NCBI GenBank assembly: GCA_030834695.1
Contig: JAUQXK010000101.1
Coordinates: forward strand, 87,926 to 151,925
Direction: 5' to 3'
Source: Desulfobacterales bacterium
GTDB lineage: Bacteria > Desulfobacterota > Desulfobacteria > Desulfobacterales > SpSt-501
DNA: 64,000 nucleotides
Position 1 is the stretch's first letter. Every line of letters begins with the position of its first letter. Position numbers and translations under genes: made by a program. The notes under the pieces are model-generated. The model was not told where the DNA came from and ran no database searches. It saw only the letters and a program-made list of their open reading frames with translations. This document shows positions 61,061-64,000 of the stretch, in pieces.

Positions 61061-61127
61061 TCGAGCACCTTTTGAGCCATGCTGAATTCGTTGACGGTTG
61101 TCCCATTTTCCGCCTTCCAACTTCGTT
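60913..61127. repeat. Purine-rich repeat, copy 5 (gspI-gspJ junction)
   Basis: Purine arm 60913-60970 (GGAAGGCGGAAGGGTGGAAG, later ATCGGAAGGCGGAC) faces 61104-61127 (CCATTTTCCGCCTTCCAACTTCG) across about 130 bases. The outer parts are complementary. It lies between the gspI stop and the pseudopilin motif of gspJ. Confidence 0.72.
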
Positions 61128-61554
61128 ACTGCCTTGCCAGTCGGTACGTTCGAAATCCGTACGAGTATTCGCCGTTGTTCAAGGTGACCAGAAGGTCGAT
61201 GCGTTTCATGTCCCGCGAAAGCTCGGGGCCCAGCGCTTCGGACGGCGCATCCGCGACCGTGATCTTCCACCGGTAGCCGGGAAACTCCCGGCCGAAATCT
61301 CCCTCTCCGGAAATCATTTCACGTTCCTTGGACTGCTCCAGCCGGACCAGGGCGCTGCGGGCCAGCAGGGCCGCCTGGGTGTGAAACCGGCTCTCCATGC
61401 TCATGGTGAGCGTCTGGGACTGGAGGCGGTAGACGCTGACGAGCACGATGGCCATTATGCCGAGCGCGACCATCACCTCCAGGAGCGTGAATCCCCGGCT
61501 CGATCGTGCCGATCCTTCCCTCAGAAAAGCTGCCGGATTGGATTTCAAGCGCAT
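61126..61554 (-). CDS. gspI: Minor pseudopilin GspI
   Basis: A 142-aa protein from the ATG at 61554; a GTG at 61578 is an upstream alternative. A leader of about 20 residues ends in S-S-R-G, then F-T-L-L-E-V-M-V-A-L-G-I-M, the classical cleavage site with Glu5. Length and the small periplasmic domain fit GspI, which nucleates the pseudopilus tip with GspJ and GspK. It lies 81 bases after gspH. Confidence 0.9.
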   Translation of the reverse strand: MRLKSNPAAFLREGSARSSRGFTLLEVMVALGIMAIVLVSVYRLQSQTLTMSMESRFHTQAALLARSALVRLEQSKEREMISGEGDFGREFPGYRWKITVADAPSEALGPELSRDMKRIDLLVTLNNGEYSYGFRTYRLARQ

Positions 61555-61635
61555 GGCGTTAAACTCTTGCGGTACCACGGCGTTCGGCGGCCGGTGCGAG
61601 GGGCGGATGCCCGCAGCGGGCCGACCCCCGCCGCG

Positions 61636-62139
61636 TCAGCGCAGGTCATTGAAGCCGACCCGATCGTCGAACATTATTACTTGGGTTAGAAACGGCTCCA
61701 GCAGAAACGTTTTGTAAGCGTTTCCGGTTTGCATCTGGATCAGGGCTTTGTCGCTGTGGCCGTCTCCGTAAAAAATAATTTGCGCTCGGCCGGCGGCGAT
61801 TCGGTTTTCCGGCGGAAACTCGACCGCCACCACGTTCGCCCCACCCGGGATCGGCTGGGCCCGGCGCGAGGCCAGCTCGGTTTCCTCTGCGGTCATGGCC
61901 TCCGTCGTATGCCAGGTCCGCTGCGTATCCAAGTCCAAAACCAGGACGTGTCGGCGGCGGGTGCGGAGGGCCTCCTCTTTCAGACTCTGCAGCTTTCCGA
62001 TCAGCCATCGGGCGCTTTTTTGGGAATCATCGAACAGGAAAGTCCCCTCAAAGCGCGGGATGGCGAAAAAAAACACGATGCCCATCAGAGCCATGACTAC
62101 GATGAGTTCGAGCAGGGTGAATCCGGCCCTGCGGCGCAT
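61636..62139 (-). CDS. gspH: Minor pseudopilin GspH
   Basis: A 167-aa product from the ATG at 62139, directly after the gspG stop. The very short leader M-R-R-R-A-G precedes F-T-L-L-E-L-I-V-V-M. The C-terminal domain contains F-Y-G-D-G-H-S, as in the GspH/FimT family. It is a minor pseudopilin of the pilus-like piston. An extended frame to 62319 overlaps gspG and is not used. Confidence 0.9.
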   Translation of the reverse strand: MRRRAGFTLLELIVVMALMGIVFFFAIPRFEGTFLFDDSQKSARWLIGKLQSLKEEALRTRRRHVLVLDLDTQRTWHTTEAMTAEETELASRRAQPIPGGANVVAVEFPPENRIAAGRAQIIFYGDGHSDKALIQMQTGNAYKTFLLEPFLTQVIMFDDRVGFNDLR

Positions 62140-62141
62140 GC

Positions 62142-62588
62142 TTATTCCGTGTCCCAGTTGTTGATGTCCTTGTTCTCGTTTTCTCCGCCCGGGACCCCGT
62201 CGGCGCCGTAGGAAATAATGTCGAAGTCGCCCTTGAGGCCGGGCGAAAGGTAGACGTAGTCGTTGCCCCAGGGGTCTTTCGGGACTTTGCCTTTTTCGAG
62301 GTAGCCGCCCTGCCGCCATTTTTTGGGGATGACCCCGGCTTCCGGTCTTTGCACCAGGGCCAGCAGGCCCTGTTCGGTGCCGGGGTATATGCCGCTGTCG
62401 AGCTTGTAAAGCTTGAGCGAGGTTTCCAGGGCGGCGATGTCCATTCTGGCCCGGACCTGCTTGGCTTCCTCGGGACGGCCCATGAGCTTGGGGGCGACAT
62501 ACATCGCCAGAATTCCCAGGATGATGATGACCACCATGATTTCTATCAGCGTAAAACCCTTAGAGTCTCGAATCAGGCTTGAGCGCAT
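62142..62588 (-). CDS. gspG: Major pseudopilin GspG
   Basis: A 148-aa major pseudopilin: leader M-R-S-S-L-I-R-D-S-K-G, then F-T-L-I-E-I-M-V-V-I-I-I-L-G. The conserved C-terminal part is Y-P-G-T-E-Q-G-L-L-A-L-V, P-K-D-P-W-G-N-D-Y-V-Y, and an Asp/Asn-rich calcium-binding end (G-G-E-N-E-N-K-D-I-N-N-W). It builds the periplasmic pseudopilus. It is 39 bases after gspF. Confidence 0.96.
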   Translation of the reverse strand: MRSSLIRDSKGFTLIEIMVVIIILGILAMYVAPKLMGRPEEAKQVRARMDIAALETSLKLYKLDSGIYPGTEQGLLALVQRPEAGVIPKKWRQGGYLEKGKVPKDPWGNDYVYLSPGLKGDFDIISYGADGVPGGENENKDINNWDTE

Positions 62589-62627
62589 TTTTCCGACGCC
62601 TCCTCCATATCCGGCTATCCTAAGCCG

Positions 62628-63854
62628 TCACCTTATCAGTTGATTCATTTCGAAGATCGGCAGACAGATCGACAGAACGATGAAGCCCACGACGCCTCCC
62701 ATCACCAGGATCATGACCGGTTCCAGGTAGGATGTCAGACGCATGATAATGGTCTCCACTTCGTTTTCGAAGACATCGGCGATCTTATAAAGCATTTTTT
62801 CCAGCTCACCCGACTGCTCCCCCACCTGGATCATCTGGATGGACAACATGGGAAAGGCGCGTCCCTCGGACAGGGACAGCCAAAGGCTCTTGCCCTTGCC
62901 GACCTCCTCGGCCGCCCGGGCGACGATGTCGGCGATCAGGACGTTGCCGACGATATTCTTCACAATGTCGAGTGCGATCAACATGGTAACGCCGTTTTCC
63001 AGCAGGGATCCCAGGGTTCGACTGAAGCGGGCGACGGCCAGTTTGCGCGCCAGGTTGCCGAACATCGGCAGCTTGAGCATGGCGCGGTCCGACCAGCGCC
63101 GCCCTTTCTGGGTTCGGCGGAATTGGCGGGCCCCAACGGCCGCAGCGGCCGCGAAGACGAGGATCGCCCACCAGTAATTCCTGAAAAAGGCGCTCAGTGC
63201 GATCAAGACCCGGGTGGGGGTCGGCAGCGCCTGCTTCATGTCGGCGAAAATCGAGGTGATCGTGGGCACGATATAAGTCAGGAGAATGAACAGCACCACT
63301 GCCCCGAAAAAAAGCATGAATACCGGATAGGCCAGCGAGGCCTGGATCCGGTTGGAAAGGGCCTGCTGCTTTTCGGTGATTTCCGCCAGCCGTTCGAGCA
63401 CGATTTCCAGCGTTCCGGAGGTCTCGCCGGCCCGCACCATGTTAACGTAGATCGGTGGAAAGATGCCCGGGAACTGGGCGAGGGCATGGGCGAAGCTGTT
63501 GCCCTCGACCACGAGGTCCTTCACCCGCGCCAGCGTGCGCTTGAGCCCGTGGGAATGGGTCTGAGGCAGCAGGGCGTCCAGGGCCGAAACCAGCGGAAAA
63601 CCGGCGCCGATCAGGGTCGCCAACTGGCGGGTGATCATGGCCACGTCGGCCGGTTTGACGCGCGAAAACCAAGACCCGAGACCGATCTCCCGGCGGGACT
63701 TTTTGGCCAGGACTTCCTGAGTCTCACGGATCGAAACCGGGAACTTCCCGGACGCCCGCAACTTTTGGCGGGCGGCCTGGATTCCATCGGCGTCGATGAT
63801 GCCGGTCGTGGTCTTGCCCCTGGCATCCAGCGCTGTAAATTCGAAAACGGGCAT
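62628..63854 (-). CDS. gspF: Type II secretion platform protein GspF
   Basis: A 408-aa polytopic platform protein. Two GspF domains are seen (R-Q-L-A-T-L-I-G-A-G-F-P-L near residue 78 and a second in the C-terminal half with G-E-Q-S-G-E-L-E near residue 345). Membrane helices lie near 170-195, 220-240 and 375-398. It starts M-P-V-F-E-F-T-A-L-D-A-R-G-K. This is the first gene of the leftward T2SS operon; the promoter should lie in 63855-64000 or beyond the window. Confidence 0.95.
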   Translation of the reverse strand: MPVFEFTALDARGKTTTGIIDADGIQAARQKLRASGKFPVSIRETQEVLAKKSRREIGLGSWFSRVKPADVAMITRQLATLIGAGFPLVSALDALLPQTHSHGLKRTLARVKDLVVEGNSFAHALAQFPGIFPPIYVNMVRAGETSGTLEIVLERLAEITEKQQALSNRIQASLAYPVFMLFFGAVVLFILLTYIVPTITSIFADMKQALPTPTRVLIALSAFFRNYWWAILVFAAAAAVGARQFRRTQKGRRWSDRAMLKLPMFGNLARKLAVARFSRTLGSLLENGVTMLIALDIVKNIVGNVLIADIVARAAEEVGKGKSLWLSLSEGRAFPMLSIQMIQVGEQSGELEKMLYKIADVFENEVETIIMRLTSYLEPVMILVMGGVVGFIVLSICLPIFEMNQLIR

Positions 63855-63930
63855 GCAAACCTGCGCGACTTTTAAAATATGCTAATAATAACAATTTGCT
63901 AAATTAATCGCAACGCCGAACTTCGGCTTT

Positions 63931-63961
63931 ATTGCTCCGGCTATAAAATTTGTCTAATTCG
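63931..63961. repeat. 31-bp motif shared with the rpmB upstream region
   Basis: This stretch (ATTGCTCCGGCTATAAAATT, then TGTCTAATTCG) matches the reverse complement of 8784-8814 at 28 of 31 positions. It lies about 75 bases upstream of gspF, between a small GCCGAAC-TTCGGC hairpin (63915-63928) and the poly-G end of the window. It may be half of the same palindrome seen at 8741-8815, with the other half lost in the G run. Confidence 0.6.
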
Positions 63962-63979
63962 TCCAAATTATGCATCGTC

Positions 63980-64000
63980 GGGGGGGGGGGGGGGGGGGGG
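63980..64000. other. Homopolymer G run at the window edge
   Basis: At least 21 consecutive G close the window. No other run of comparable length was seen in the 64 kb. Position at the very edge and lack of context suggest an assembly or read-end artefact such as two-colour sequencing poly-G, and not a genomic feature. Confidence 0.7.

Overview
The window is about 64 kb of densely coded, GC-rich bacterial chromosome, with long spurious antisense frames that reflect the base composition. Several traits fit a strictly anaerobic, diderm Desulfobacterota-type bacterium (sulfate reducer or syntroph relative): a selenocysteine formate dehydrogenase, a second selenoprotein resembling the heterodisulfide-reductase/CCG family, the order ispG-proS-relA/spoT, sigma-54 activators, a menaquinone prenyltransferase, BamD and lipoproteins, and a full type II secretion operon. 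The assignment is inferred from gene content and not from a phylogenetic marker. No rRNA, tRNA, CRISPR array, phage or transposase gene was seen.

Layout. 1-13 kb: housekeeping and envelope genes (nusB end, metallo-hydrolase, mltF, ispG, proS, relA/spoT, rpmB, bamD, trxA, purN, an NlpC/P60-SPOR lipoprotein, a TraB-family protein). 13-17 kb: a MoxR ATPase/VWA pair. 17-22 kb: CPBP protease, menA, a DUF4124 protein and a nuclease-helicase fusion. 22-28 kb: two translationally coupled sigma-54-activator-like genes that divide the usual domains between them, two Hsp20 genes, LysM, DUF4124, PilZ and OsmC proteins. 28-32.5 kb: a fused GcvT-serine hydroxymethyltransferase, a 78-aa protein and a ferredoxin-nitroreductase. 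32.5-37.7 kb: receiver protein, hydrolase, rnd, thrS, a small Cys-rich protein and a VanZ protein.

37.8-42 kb is the metabolic centre. A formate dehydrogenase alpha subunit is read through an in-frame UGA (Sec379) that is followed at once by a SECIS-like hairpin. It converges, across a symmetrical terminator, on a CCG-domain Fe-S oxidoreductase that also has an in-frame UGA (Sec244) at a position normally held by Cys. Conventional gene calling would split both genes. 42-51 kb carries quinone oxidoreductase, yjbQ, hrpA, a glycosyltransferase, larA and panB. 51.5-63.9 kb is one T2SS operon transcribed leftward as gspF-G-H-I-J-K-L-M-N-C-D-E. The window ends in a run of G.

Between genes, and partly inside them, lie several families of dispersed palindromic repeats. 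One is a purine-rich GGAAGGCGGAAG family at five sites, two of them in frame inside hrpA and one in the 5' part of gspJ. Another is a pair of roughly 125-bp palindromes with the same 19-nt core placed directly at gene ends. A third is a 31-bp motif shared by the rpmB upstream region and the far right end, and there is one REP-like hairpin after nusB. Coordinates of short sites counted by hand may be off by one base.
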